From positions 248,001-312,000 of the forward strand of contig CP145879.1 in the NCBI GenBank assembly GCA_041944835.1: a stretch of DNA of 64,000 nucleotides, read 5' to 3'. This DNA comes from Dasytiphilus stammeri_K. Its GTDB lineage: Bacteria; Pseudomonadota; Gammaproteobacteria; Enterobacterales; Enterobacteriaceae. Below the pieces are notes generated by a model. That model worked only from the letters and a program-made list of their open reading frames with translations, made no database searches and was not told the DNA's origin. Of the stretch, positions 46,086 to 55,567 are shown in pieces (the first letter of the stretch is position 1; every line of letters begins with the position of its first letter). Made by a program: the position numbers and the translations under genes.

Positions 46086-47718
46086 AATTTTTTTTGAGTA
46101 CGCTTAATGCTGAAGTAATATCAACGCGTTGTAAAAAGTGCAGAGGTGGTGAGCTAATTAAATTAGGACAAAATTTTACTAGATCATAAAATAAATTTAT
46201 AGCTTGTGAAAGGTTCCATTTTGGGTTTTTATCAATATTTTTTACTAAAAAATTGATAATTTGAATTTCTGATATTTCGGTTTGTGTCGAAAGATAAGTT
46301 AAAAGTGCCGAAAATACCTCAGAAAAATTTTTAGAACGTAATATTAAAGGTATTGAACGAACCAGTAATAGATTATTATCTATTACTAAATGAATTCCAA
46401 TTTTTTTAAAAATATAAGAATTATTATAAATAATATCTAATATTTTTTTTTTTATATTAAATCGTAATGGAATTAATAATGGATAATTTTTTTTTTTAAA
46501 ATTTGATTTAAGTTGTATGAAAATTAAATATCTATGAGCTACGGATAATGCAATCAATATTAGTCCTTTTTTATCTTCTACTAATGCGATATCTTCTTTC
46601 AGTATGCTTAGTACTTTTCCAAACTTTACAATTTCATTATTATCTAATTCTAATCGGTGAAAATTTTTGGTTTTAAAAAAAGGTAATTTATCTTTTTTTT
46701 CATCAATCGTTAGATTGAATAAATTTCGTTTCTTATATTCTTTAAGTTTATTTGTTAATGCATTATAAATAAATTCGTATATTAATCTTGATTGATAAAA
46801 TCGTACATCCTTTTTTGTAGGATGTACATTAATATCTATTTCTTTTGGAGAAATATTTAAATATAAAATAAACTTAACTGGATTTTCATTACCTATGATA
46901 TCATAATATGCTTGACGAATTGCATGAAATAACAGTCTATTTTGTACTATTCTTCCATTCACATAAAAATAGTGTAAATAATTTGGCAGATTAGATTCAT
47001 TTTTATAGGATACCCATCCATGTAATTGGATTTCTTTAGATTGCCAATGAATACTAAATATATGAGACATAAAAATATTTCCGCAAATTGAAGCAATTCT
47101 CTGTTCCGGTTCAATGGTATTTAGATATTGTCTAATTAATTTTCCATTATGTGTAAGAGTAATTGCTACATCAAATCGTGCTAATGCTATACGACGTATT
47201 ATTTCATCTATATGTAAAAATTCCGTCCTTTCAGTTCGCATAAATTTCCGACGCGCTGGAGTATTATAAAATAAATCACATACCTCTACAGTGGTACCAA
47301 TAGGATGAGCTACGGGGATAAGGTTGATTTTTTGATTCTGCATGGTATATGTTTGCCATGCTTCTTTTTGGATTTTAGTTCTTGATATTAATTTTAATCG
47401 TGAGACTGAACTAATACTTGCCAATGCTTCTCCACGAAAACCCAAACTAGTAATAATATTTAAATCATCAATAGTGGATATTTTACTAGTAGTATGATTA
47501 TCTAATGCTAATAGAATTTCATCCTTATTAATTCCGCAACCATTATCACGAATACGGATCAATTGTATACCGCCTTTATTAATTTCGATATTAATCGTAT
47601 TAGCTCCAGCATCTAAGCTGTTTTCTAATAGTTCTTTTACTACTGAAGCAGGACGTTCTACTACTTCTCCAGCCGCGATTTGATTGGTAATCTGTATAGG
47701 TAATTTTTTTATCGACAT
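46075..47718 (-). CDS. mutL: DNA mismatch repair protein MutL
   Basis: GHKL ATPase that links MutS recognition to MutH nicking. The 547 aa are shorter than E. coli (615), mainly in the linker. The ATPase motifs ELLENSLDAGANTI (about 29-42), RDNGCGI and TSLGFRGEALASISSVSR, and the HPTKKDVRFY segment are intact; the C-terminal dimerisation domain is diverged but recognisable. Two T11 runs (A11 in the coding strand) at 46443-46453 and 46487-46497 encode lysine-rich stretches. The nearby amiB of enterics is absent. Confidence 0.96.
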   Translation of the reverse strand: MSIKKLPIQITNQIAAGEVVERPASVVKELLENSLDAGANTINIEINKGGIQLIRIRDNGCGINKDEILLALDNHTTSKISTIDDLNIITSLGFRGEALASISSVSRLKLISRTKIQKEAWQTYTMQNQKINLIPVAHPIGTTVEVCDLFYNTPARRKFMRTERTEFLHIDEIIRRIALARFDVAITLTHNGKLIRQYLNTIEPEQRIASICGNIFMSHIFSIHWQSKEIQLHGWVSYKNESNLPNYLHYFYVNGRIVQNRLLFHAIRQAYYDIIGNENPVKFILYLNISPKEIDINVHPTKKDVRFYQSRLIYEFIYNALTNKLKEYKKRNLFNLTIDEKKDKLPFFKTKNFHRLELDNNEIVKFGKVLSILKEDIALVEDKKGLILIALSVAHRYLIFIQLKSNFKKKNYPLLIPLRFNIKKKILDIIYNNSYIFKKIGIHLVIDNNLLLVRSIPLILRSKNFSEVFSALLTYLSTQTEISEIQIINFLVKNIDKNPKWNLSQAINLFYDLVKFCPNLISSPPLHFLQRVDITSALSVLKKNYEK

Positions 47719-47760
47719 AGTTATTATTATTTATATAACTTATATGCAATAAGTTATAAA

Positions 47761-48267
47761 TCATGGGTTAATAGTTATACAATTTCTATATTGTTTCAAT
47801 ACTTTTATTCCATTTTCAGAAATACCACATATTTCGGCATTATATGGTTTTTGATTATAATAATCCAATCGAAGTTCAAGATCGGGTAATGGTAAAAAGT
47901 GATGAACTTTTTCAGGCCATTCAATTAGATAAATTCTATTTTTTTGACAAAAAAAATAGTCTCGTATTCCTACATATTCAAGTTCTTGATAATTAGAAAT
48001 TTGATAAAAATCAAAATGATGAATAATAATTTTTGAAATATAATAAGAATTTACTAATAAGTAAGTTGGACTTTTAATTTTTTTTTTATAACCTAAAGCA
48101 TATATAAAACCTCGACAAAAAGTGGTTTTACCAGTTCCTACCTGACCATATAACCAAATTTTATTACTCATTACATCATTTTTATAACATATTTGTGCTA
48201 TTTTGCTACCTAATAATAAAGTGGCAGTTTCATTAGGTAATGAAAATTTCAATGACACATTATTCAT
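47761..48267 (-). CDS. tsaE: tRNA threonylcarbamoyladenosine biosynthesis ATPase TsaE
   Basis: ATPase that activates the TsaBD complex for t6A synthesis. The 168 aa compare with 153 in E. coli. Walker A is LYGQVGTGKTTFCRGF (about residues 39-54); SPTYLLVNSY and the Walker B-like YLIEWPEKV follow. A T10 run (48078-48087) encodes KKKIK just before SPTYLL. It starts 1 bp after nnr in the same direction. Confidence 0.95.
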   Translation of the reverse strand: MNNVSLKFSLPNETATLLLGSKIAQICYKNDVMSNKIWLYGQVGTGKTTFCRGFIYALGYKKKIKSPTYLLVNSYYISKIIIHHFDFYQISNYQELEYVGIRDYFFCQKNRIYLIEWPEKVHHFLPLPDLELRLDYYNQKPYNAEICGISENGIKVLKQYRNCITINP

Positions 48268-48268
48268 A

Positions 48269-49771
48269 CTATTTATATTGATTATTTAAAATATTAGGAT
48301 TAATAAATTTATGAATAACTGAAAATAAATCTGTTGCTAGAAAACCTCTCATTCCAAAATTCATTGCTAAAAAATCACCGGCAGCACCATGTACTAAAGA
48401 TGCAACCATTGCAGATTGATTAAGGGAAATATTCTGACCTAAAATACCCCCAATGATTCCCGATAATACATCTCCCATTCCTCCTGTAGCCATTCCTGCA
48501 TTTCCAACATCTACAATAAAGTATTCATCTTGAGTAGCAATTATTGTTCCTGCTCCTTTTAGTATAACTACTCCCCCATATTTTTGAACTATAAGTTGTG
48601 CAGATAGTAATCTATCGCTATTAATTTTAGCTTCATTGGTATGAAGCAAACGTGCAGCTTCTTTAGTATGCGGTGTAATTATCCTATGATCACAAAAATT
48701 CCAATTATTTGCTAAAATGTTAAGTGCATCTGCATCCCATACCATTTTATGTTTATATTTTTGGACTTTTTTAAGAGCATCTATTGCTAATGGTTTAAAT
48801 CCTAAACCTGGACCAATAACAATGGTATTTGCCCATTCTAAATCTAATTCTAAAGTAGTCATAGTTAATTTTTGTACCATTAATTCCGGACGTGCTGATA
48901 ATATCGGACATATATTATCTTTATGAGTAAGAACTTTTACCAATCCAGCTCCACTTCTTAATGCTGCTTCTGCAGCTAAACGAATAGCACCTCCTTTCCC
49001 TACATCACCACCAATTAATAATAACTTTCCATAATTACCTTTATGAGAACTAGGTAATCGCAAGGGCAAGGGATTTTGAAGTAAATATGAATGATCAATT
49101 CTAAAAATTGAGGTACATTTTTTTTTGAGCCATCTATCTATTCCTAAAGAATTATAATGAAGTTGTCCTACATGATTACGTGCTTTACCAATTAATAATC
49201 CTGTTTTTAAAGTCATAAAAGTTAAAGTATGTGTAGCGTTAATTACTTGTCCGGGAGTATCACCAGTATCCGATAATAATCCAGAAGGGATATCTATGGA
49301 AAAAATAGGTGCGTTATACTCATTACATTTTTTGATGAGAATATCATATGGATATCTTGGAGCACGATTTAATCCCGTACCAAGTAATCCATCTACCATA
49401 AGATCTATATTAGTGGGGAAAACAGTATCGATTGAGAGGATTTTTCCTCCTAATTTTAACCAAGCATCTTTCGCTTGTCTATTGATATTTTTATCACTTT
49501 CTATAGCCAATAAAGTTACATTAATATTTTGGGTTTTTGCTAAACATGCAATTATATATGCATCTGCTCCATTATTGCCATGACCACATAAAATAAGCCA
49601 ATTATGAGCGTTAGGCCATAATTTAATTATTAAATTAAAAGCTGCTTGTCCAGCACGTTCAATCATATCAAATATAGTAATACCTATACTTTTTGCTGCT
49701 TCATACTCCATTTCTTTAATATTTTTGGTAGACCATACTTTATTAGGAAGATCACTATTAGATTTTATCAT
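48269..49771 (-). CDS. nnr: bifunctional NAD(P)H-hydrate repair enzyme Nnr
   Basis: Repairs damaged NAD(P)H hydrates. The N-terminal epimerase domain (about 1-215) shows GHGNNGADAYIIA and DGLLGTGLNRAP; the C-terminal ADP-dependent dehydratase domain (about 230-500) shows GGDVGKGGAIRLAAEAALRSGAG (in part) and NAGMATGGMGDVLSGIIGG. The 500 aa compare with 515 in E. coli. It lies between tRNA-Gly and tsaE; queG, normally next to it, is gone. Confidence 0.96.
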   Translation of the reverse strand: MIKSNSDLPNKVWSTKNIKEMEYEAAKSIGITIFDMIERAGQAAFNLIIKLWPNAHNWLILCGHGNNGADAYIIACLAKTQNINVTLLAIESDKNINRQAKDAWLKLGGKILSIDTVFPTNIDLMVDGLLGTGLNRAPRYPYDILIKKCNEYNAPIFSIDIPSGLLSDTGDTPGQVINATHTLTFMTLKTGLLIGKARNHVGQLHYNSLGIDRWLKKKCTSIFRIDHSYLLQNPLPLRLPSSHKGNYGKLLLIGGDVGKGGAIRLAAEAALRSGAGLVKVLTHKDNICPILSARPELMVQKLTMTTLELDLEWANTIVIGPGLGFKPLAIDALKKVQKYKHKMVWDADALNILANNWNFCDHRIITPHTKEAARLLHTNEAKINSDRLLSAQLIVQKYGGVVILKGAGTIIATQDEYFIVDVGNAGMATGGMGDVLSGIIGGILGQNISLNQSAMVASLVHGAAGDFLAMNFGMRGFLATDLFSVIHKFINPNILNNQYK

Positions 49772-49792
49772 AATTGTGCATTATATTATGTA

Positions 49793-49868
49793 TGGAGCGG
49801 GAAACGAGAATCGAACTCGCGACCCTAACCTTGGCAAGGTTATGCTCTACCAACTGAGCTATTCCCGC
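49793..49868 (-). tRNA. glyV: tRNA-Gly (anticodon GCC)
   Basis: A 76-nt tRNA including an encoded CCA, with acceptor GCGGGAA/TTCCCGC, anticodon loop TTGCCAA and T-arm GAGTTCGATTCTC. In E. coli three identical copies (glyVXY) lie next to orn; here a single copy remains, between orn and nnr. Confidence 0.97.
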
Positions 49869-49879
49869 TAAAATTATGA

Positions 49880-50422
49880 CTATAACTGGATAAAATGTTC
49901 ACGATAATAAGCTAATTCAGCGACTGATTCACGAATATCTTCTAAAGCTTGATGAGTTCCACGTTTCTTTATTCCCTGCAGTATATTTGGTTTCCATCTA
50001 CGAGCCAATTCTTGAATCGTACTAACATCTAGATAACGATAGTTAAAATATGCTTCTAATTCCGGCATATAACGAATTAAAAAACGTCGATCCTGACCAA
50101 TACTATTTCCACAAATAGGTGATGTATTTTCTGGAACCCATTTTTTTAGAAATTCTAAAGTTGCTAATTCTGCATCCCGTTCCGTATATTTACTGGCTAT
50201 AACACGGTTAATTAATCCAGTAGCACTATGAGTTCGTAAATTCCACTGATCCATTTCTGCTAATTTTACCGATGATTGATGTACAGCCAATACCGGACCT
50301 TCTGCTAAAATATTGAGACTGACATCAGTCACTAAAGTAGCAATTTCAATAATCCTATTATGGATAGGATCTAAACCAGTCATTTCAAGATCAATCCAAA
50401 TAAGATTCTTCTTATTTATCAT
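49880..50422 (-). CDS. orn: oligoribonuclease
   Basis: DEDDh exonuclease that degrades 2- to 5-nt RNA fragments, essential in E. coli. From the ATG at 50422 the protein is 180 aa, matching E. coli (181), and begins MINKKNLIWIDLEMTGLDP. A longer frame could open at a TTG 33 nt upstream but adds residues absent from the family; AAGGAG lies about 15 nt before the ATG. Catalytic acidic motifs DLEMTGLD, CGNSIGQDRRFL and HQALEDIRESVAEL are intact. Confidence 0.96.
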   Translation of the reverse strand: MINKKNLIWIDLEMTGLDPIHNRIIEIATLVTDVSLNILAEGPVLAVHQSSVKLAEMDQWNLRTHSATGLINRVIASKYTERDAELATLEFLKKWVPENTSPICGNSIGQDRRFLIRYMPELEAYFNYRYLDVSTIQELARRWKPNILQGIKKRGTHQALEDIRESVAELAYYREHFIQL

Positions 50423-50493
50423 GAAAGTTATTGTTTTCTCCTTATCATTGATCAATAGAATTGATAACTTTAGATTTTTTGATAAAAATATAA

Positions 50494-51060
50494 CTATTTT
50501 ATTCGCGAAATATACTCAGCTGATTGAGTATTAATTTTTACTACTTCTCCTATTTCAACAAATAAAGGGACTTTTACCACTGCACCAGTACTTAAAATAG
50601 CATATTTAGTTGTTGTAGTCACTGAATTACCTTTTAAATTAGGATCTGTATTAATAATTGGTAATTCAACAAAATTAGGAGGAGTAACAATTATAGGAGT
50701 ACCATTCCATAGAGTTACAAGACATTTTGCTTGTTCAGTAATCCATTTTGCATTCTCTCCAACCACTTTATGATGGGCAGCAAATTGTTCAAAAGTTTTA
50801 TCTTCCATAAAATACCACATCATACCATCATTATATAAGTAAGTTAGATTCAATTCTACAACATCAGCTAATAAAACTGTATCGGTAGCTTTAAAGGTTT
50901 TTTCAATTTGTTTTCCAGTAAATAACCTTCGCATTTTCACTCGTACAAAAGCTTGTCCTTTACCTGGTTTTACAAACTCAGTACTTTCAATAGCATAGGG
51001 TTCTTGATCAAATATAATTTTTAACCCCGAATAAAAATCTTTACTTAAAAAAGTCGTCAT
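50494..51060 (-). CDS. efp: elongation factor P
   Basis: Rescues ribosomes stalled at polyproline. The 188 aa equal E. coli. The modifiable lysine is K34 in KPGKGQAFVRV, and the three-domain layout with VTPPNFVELPI is intact. In enterics K34 is beta-lysylated by EpmA and EpmB; epmA lies in the E. coli interval between efp and orn but is not here, so modification depends on genes elsewhere. Confidence 0.98.
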   Translation of the reverse strand: MTTFLSKDFYSGLKIIFDQEPYAIESTEFVKPGKGQAFVRVKMRRLFTGKQIEKTFKATDTVLLADVVELNLTYLYNDGMMWYFMEDKTFEQFAAHHKVVGENAKWITEQAKCLVTLWNGTPIIVTPPNFVELPIINTDPNLKGNSVTTTTKYAILSTGAVVKVPLFVEIGEVVKINTQSAEYISRIK

Positions 51061-51097
51061 CCTCTTTATTCAATTTTAAACCATTAAATATAGTTCT

Positions 51098-52906
51098 TTA
51101 TTTATTTTTAAAATTTAACCAATTAATTATTGTCTGTTGTATTCCAAATGCATCTAAACCATAACACTTCCTTATTTCTTCTTGTGAACCGTGCGGAATA
51201 AATTGATCTGGTAACCCAATATTTAAAATTGGAATAAAAATCTTATTTCTTAGAAGGAGTTCATTCACCGCACTTCCAGCGCCACCAAAAATAGCAGCTT
51301 CTTCTAAAGTCACAAGTATCTCATGATTTGTAGTTAACTTCAATATATATTCTTTGTCAAGCGGTTTAACAAACCGCATATCAACTAGGGTTGCATTAAG
51401 ATTTTCAGCAACTTTTATAGCTTGAGATAATAAATGTCCAAAATTCAGAATAGCTATTTTCTTTCCTAGTCTTCTTGTTAGACTTTTTCCAATAGGTAGA
51501 AGTGATAATAAAGTAGTTGTTAATTTATTAACTAAATTACTAGAACCACGGGGATATCTTACTATACAAGGACCTTTTTTATAATTATAACCGGTATGTA
51601 ACATATTTATTAATTCATTTTCATCACTAGGAGTCATAATAACTGTATTAGGTATACAACGCAAAAAACTAATATCAAATGCTCCTTGATGAGTTTGGCC
51701 ATCAAAACCAACAATACCTGCACGATCTATAGCAAATAAAACTGGTAGTTTAGGAATAGCTATGTCATGGATTATTTGATCATAGCATCTTTGTAAAAAT
51801 GTAGAATAAACAGCAACAACCGGTCTTAATCCTCCAATTGCTAAACCCGTAGATAAGGTTACTGCATGTTGTTCTGCAATTCCTACATCACAATATTGAT
51901 CAGGATATTTTTTTGCAAAACTGGACATTCCAGAACCTTCACCCATGGCTGGAGTAATAGCTATCAATTTTTGATCTTTTTTAGCGGTTTCATTCAACCA
52001 TAATCCAAAAGTATTGGAGTAATTAATCTTTTCTTTTTTAGAAGCACTTTCTTCTACTACTAACTCATTTTTATTTAAATCAAATTTATTAACAGCATGC
52101 CATTTAGTGGGGTTTTCTTCTGCTGGAGTATAACCTTTTCCTTTTTTAGTAAAAACATGTAACAAATAAGGACCAGATAAATTACGTACTGATTTTAAAA
52201 TTTCAATTAAATCTAATAAATTATGTCCATCATAAGGACCTATATATTGCCAACCTAATAAATCAAAAAGAGTACTTTTAATAAGATCTTTTTGATGATT
52301 TATTCGAAAATCGGTTTTTAAGGAAGATAAATGTTCTTTTAAAGCACCTACATTTTCTGAAATAGACATTTGGTTATCGTTAAGAATAACTAAAATATTT
52401 GTTGATTTAATATATCCACCATGATTAAGTGCTTCAAAAGCCATTCCAGCCGTCATAGCACCATCACCAATTACACACACTGTACGACGATTTTTGTTTT
52501 CTTTAGAAGCAGCTATTGCTAATCCTAATGCTGCGCTAATAGAAGTAGATGAATGACCAGCTGTAAGAACATCATATTCGCTTTCTTCACGACAAAGAAA
52601 GGGATGTAGTCCACCTCTTTTACGGATGGTATTAATAGTATCACGACGACCCGTAATAATTTTATGCACATATGCTTGATGTCCAATATCCCATACTATA
52701 TTATCAAATGGAGTATTATATATATAATGCAATGCAACTGTTAATTCAACTACACCTAGCCCCGAAGCAAAATGTCCACTGTTAGTACTAACACTCTCCA
52801 GTAAATAATCACGTAATTCTTGACAGAATGGTACTAATTGTTCTTTTGGTAAGGAACGCAGCGTTTCTAGTGAATTTAGACTTCGAAGAAGTGAATATTT
52901 TTTCAT
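51098..52906 (-). CDS. dxs: 1-deoxy-D-xylulose-5-phosphate synthase
   Basis: First enzyme of the non-mevalonate isoprenoid pathway; joins pyruvate and glyceraldehyde-3-phosphate using thiamine diphosphate. The 602 aa compare with 620 in E. coli. SGHFASGLGVVELTVALHY, the TPP-binding GDGAMTAGMAFEALNHGG and NDNQMSISENVGAL, the catalytic glutamate in GIAEQHAVT and the YDGHNLLDLIE segment are present. The loop after ENVGAL, joining to YIGPYDGHN, is roughly 25 residues shorter than in E. coli. Last of xseB-ispA-dxs. Confidence 0.97.
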   Translation of the reverse strand: MKKYSLLRSLNSLETLRSLPKEQLVPFCQELRDYLLESVSTNSGHFASGLGVVELTVALHYIYNTPFDNIVWDIGHQAYVHKIITGRRDTINTIRKRGGLHPFLCREESEYDVLTAGHSSTSISAALGLAIAASKENKNRRTVCVIGDGAMTAGMAFEALNHGGYIKSTNILVILNDNQMSISENVGALKEHLSSLKTDFRINHQKDLIKSTLFDLLGWQYIGPYDGHNLLDLIEILKSVRNLSGPYLLHVFTKKGKGYTPAEENPTKWHAVNKFDLNKNELVVEESASKKEKINYSNTFGLWLNETAKKDQKLIAITPAMGEGSGMSSFAKKYPDQYCDVGIAEQHAVTLSTGLAIGGLRPVVAVYSTFLQRCYDQIIHDIAIPKLPVLFAIDRAGIVGFDGQTHQGAFDISFLRCIPNTVIMTPSDENELINMLHTGYNYKKGPCIVRYPRGSSNLVNKLTTTLLSLLPIGKSLTRRLGKKIAILNFGHLLSQAIKVAENLNATLVDMRFVKPLDKEYILKLTTNHEILVTLEEAAIFGGAGSAVNELLLRNKIFIPILNIGLPDQFIPHGSQEEIRKCYGLDAFGIQQTIINWLNFKNK

Positions 52907-52916
52907 ATAAAATTTA

Positions 52917-53825
52917 TTATTTATTACGTTTAATAATATAGTTTGCTAATGCTTTTAAATAGTTAGTATTAAAAGAACAATCAGAGATTGTTTTTAATGC
53001 TTCCATAGCTTCTTGATATAATTTTAAAGCTTCTTTACGAGCATTTTCCATTCCTAGTATAGATGGAAAAGTATTTTTTTTTAAACTTTGATCCGATCCT
53101 TGCCTTTTACCCATTATATTGGTTTCACCAATGACATCTAAAATATCATCTTGTATTTGAAATGCTAATCCAATCGCATTAGCATAATTTTGTAAGGATG
53201 AATAGATTATATTTTTTTTTTTATTTAAACTAGAGCTACTTAATGCTCCTAATTTAACGGCGGCGTTAATTAGCGCTCCAGTTTTATGATAATGAATGTT
53301 TTTTAATTTTTCAGTGCTTATATTTTTTCCAGTAGTTATCAAATCCAATGCTTGGCCACTACACATTCCTGCTACACCACTAGCATAAGCTAATTCTTTT
53401 ATCATTGCTAATCGATTGGTGATTTCTACCTCCGGCATAGGTGTTTCACTAAGAATTGAAAATGCAAGAGTTTGTAATGCATCGCCGGCTAAAATAGCTA
53501 TAGCTTCGCCAAACTTTATATGACAAGTTGGTTTTCCACGACGTAATAAACCATTATCCATCATTGGTAAATCATCATGAATTAAAGAATAAGCATGAAT
53601 ACATTCAACTGCTGCTGCAGGAGCATCTAAACTAGAATTATTTGAATTTAACATTTCACCAATACTATAAACTAGAAAAGGACGCAATCTTTTGCCATTT
53701 GAAAACAGACCATATTTCATAGCATTCAATAATTGACTATCTTGAAATGGTAATTCTTTCATAAAAGAATCTAATGCAAGATTCACACGTTTTTGATATC
53801 CTTCAAGTAATTTTTTAAAATTCAT
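52917..53825 (-). CDS. ispA: farnesyl diphosphate synthase
   Basis: Condenses DMAPP and IPP to farnesyl diphosphate. The 302 aa match E. coli (299). First aspartate motif: HDDLPMMDN with LLRRGKPTCH following (about 85-105); second: QIQDDILDVIG. A T11 run (53212-53222) encodes NKKKN in a variable surface loop. xseB ends 3 bp before it. Confidence 0.97.
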   Translation of the reverse strand: MNFKKLLEGYQKRVNLALDSFMKELPFQDSQLLNAMKYGLFSNGKRLRPFLVYSIGEMLNSNNSSLDAPAAAVECIHAYSLIHDDLPMMDNGLLRRGKPTCHIKFGEAIAILAGDALQTLAFSILSETPMPEVEITNRLAMIKELAYASGVAGMCSGQALDLITTGKNISTEKLKNIHYHKTGALINAAVKLGALSSSSLNKKKNIIYSSLQNYANAIGLAFQIQDDILDVIGETNIMGKRQGSDQSLKKNTFPSILGMENARKEALKLYQEAMEALKTISDCSFNTNYLKALANYIIKRNK

Positions 53826-53828
53826 TTT

Positions 53829-54092
53829 TTATTCACTATCAAAAGGATTTTTATCCGGTTTTATAAAAGAGGATAATTCAGAATTATTTTCGGAGTTTAG
53901 TAAAATTTGAATACGTTGCTCTGCTTGTTTTAATTTTTTATGACTCACTTGAGCCAAATAAATTCCTTTTTCAAAAGCATTTAGAGCATCTTCTAAAGAT
54001 AATTCTCCATTTTCTAAATAACTTACTATTTTTTCTAGTTCTTTTAAAGAAGATTCAAAATTAATTTTTGAATCTTCATCATCTTTAAGCAT
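53829..54092 (-). CDS. xseB: exodeoxyribonuclease VII small subunit
   Basis: Small helical subunit of exonuclease VII. The 87 aa show FESSLKELEKIVSYLENGELSLEDALNAFEKGI, the family core. It lies first in the xseB-ispA-dxs operon as in enterics. The large subunit gene xseA is not in this window. Confidence 0.95.
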   Translation of the reverse strand: MLKDDEDSKINFESSLKELEKIVSYLENGELSLEDALNAFEKGIYLAQVSHKKLKQAEQRIQILLNSENNSELSSFIKPDKNPFDSE

Positions 54093-54138
54093 AGTTAATA
54101 CTCAAAATTTTTATGTAATAATATATATTTATATCATA

Positions 54139-55530
54139 TTATTTTCCAATACAAAATTTTGAAAAGATTTTTTCTAATAAATCTTTTGAGGAATAATTTC
54201 CAATAATATCATTAAGAGCTTCTTGACTTAAACGCAACTCTTCAGCTAATAATTCATAAGAATAAGAATGATTTTTGATAAGTTCTTTTTTTCCTTGATC
54301 TAAATGTGATATAGCAAGTAATAAAGCTTGTAAATGACGCTGTCTTGCCATAAAAATACCTTCAGTGGTATTTAAAAATCCGAGAGTTTTTTTTAAATGA
54401 TAACGTAATAATTCTATTCCTTCTCCTGTTTGGGCGGAGATATTAATAATGACCCGATCAGATAATTCTCTCAACTGAGATGATGCGCATCTATTAAAAT
54501 CTGTTAAATTATTTATTATTGTTAATGGAACTAACGAAGGAATTTTATCAAAAAAATCAGGAAATATAATAGATAAATCTGCAGTAAGATCAAGATCTTC
54601 ATCTCTTACTACTAAGATGATATGATCAGCAATTTTTATTTCTTGTATAGCACGTTCTATACCAATTTTTTCTACAGAATTATTAGTTTTATGTAAACCT
54701 GCAGTGTCAATTATATGCAATTGCATGCCTTCAATATTAATATACTCATGTAACATATCTCTTGTAGTACCAGCATAATGTGTAACTATCGCCATTGGTT
54801 TTCCAACAAGAGCATTAAAAAGAGTTGATTTTCCAACATTAGGAGCTCCAATAATTATTGCTTTACGTCCTTCTCGTAATAATGCTCCTTTATAAGAAGT
54901 ATTATATACTTCATAAATTGATGTAATAATTTTATTAAGATTCATTTCCATTTCATCTTTAGATAAATCATTTACATCATATTCATTCGGAAAATTAATT
55001 GCTGATTCTAAATCAACCCGCAAATTGGTTAGCTGCTTTGCTAAACAGCGAATTTTATCAGAAAACACGCCTTGTAAAGAATTCAATGCTGAACGAGCTG
55101 CTTGTTCAGAAGTAGCATTGATTAAATCTGCAATTGCTTCAGCTTGGACTAAGTCAATTTTATTATTCATAAATGCTCGTTCAGTAAATTCTCCAGGTTT
55201 TGCAAGACGAACTTCAGGAATATTAGATATTATTTTTAATAATAGATCTATGACTATAGGACTTCCATGACTATGCAATTCTAATACATTTTCACCTGTA
55301 AAAGAATTAGGAGCAGGAAACCATAGAGTAATTCCTTTATCAATAATACGACCTTTTTCATCATAAAATGATAAGTAATGAGCAGAACGAGGAGAGAGGA
55401 ATTTTTTACCTAATACCTGTTGTGCTACTTTTGAAGCATTATCACCAGAAATCCGTATTACACTTATTCCTCCATAACCAGGCGGAGTTGCCTGAGCAAC
55501 AATAGTATCGGCTAAAGTGTATATTTTCAT
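54139..55530 (-). CDS. mnmE: tRNA modification GTPase MnmE
   Basis: GTP-dependent partner of MnmG in wobble-uridine modification. The 463 aa compare with 454 in E. coli. The N-terminal tetrahydrofolate-binding domain (GYGGISVIRISG), helical domain (RPGEFTERAF-type, here KPGEFTERAFMNNKIDL), G domain (GAPNVGKSTLFN, about 225-236; DTAGL) and the terminal CIGK motif are present. It follows yidC as in E. coli. Confidence 0.98.
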   Translation of the reverse strand: MKIYTLADTIVAQATPPGYGGISVIRISGDNASKVAQQVLGKKFLSPRSAHYLSFYDEKGRIIDKGITLWFPAPNSFTGENVLELHSHGSPIVIDLLLKIISNIPEVRLAKPGEFTERAFMNNKIDLVQAEAIADLINATSEQAARSALNSLQGVFSDKIRCLAKQLTNLRVDLESAINFPNEYDVNDLSKDEMEMNLNKIITSIYEVYNTSYKGALLREGRKAIIIGAPNVGKSTLFNALVGKPMAIVTHYAGTTRDMLHEYINIEGMQLHIIDTAGLHKTNNSVEKIGIERAIQEIKIADHIILVVRDEDLDLTADLSIIFPDFFDKIPSLVPLTIINNLTDFNRCASSQLRELSDRVIINISAQTGEGIELLRYHLKKTLGFLNTTEGIFMARQRHLQALLLAISHLDQGKKELIKNHSYSYELLAEELRLSQEALNDIIGNYSSKDLLEKIFSKFCIGK

Positions 55531-55567
55531 TTCAATTTTTATGAGTAAATAAAAGATTCGGATAAAA

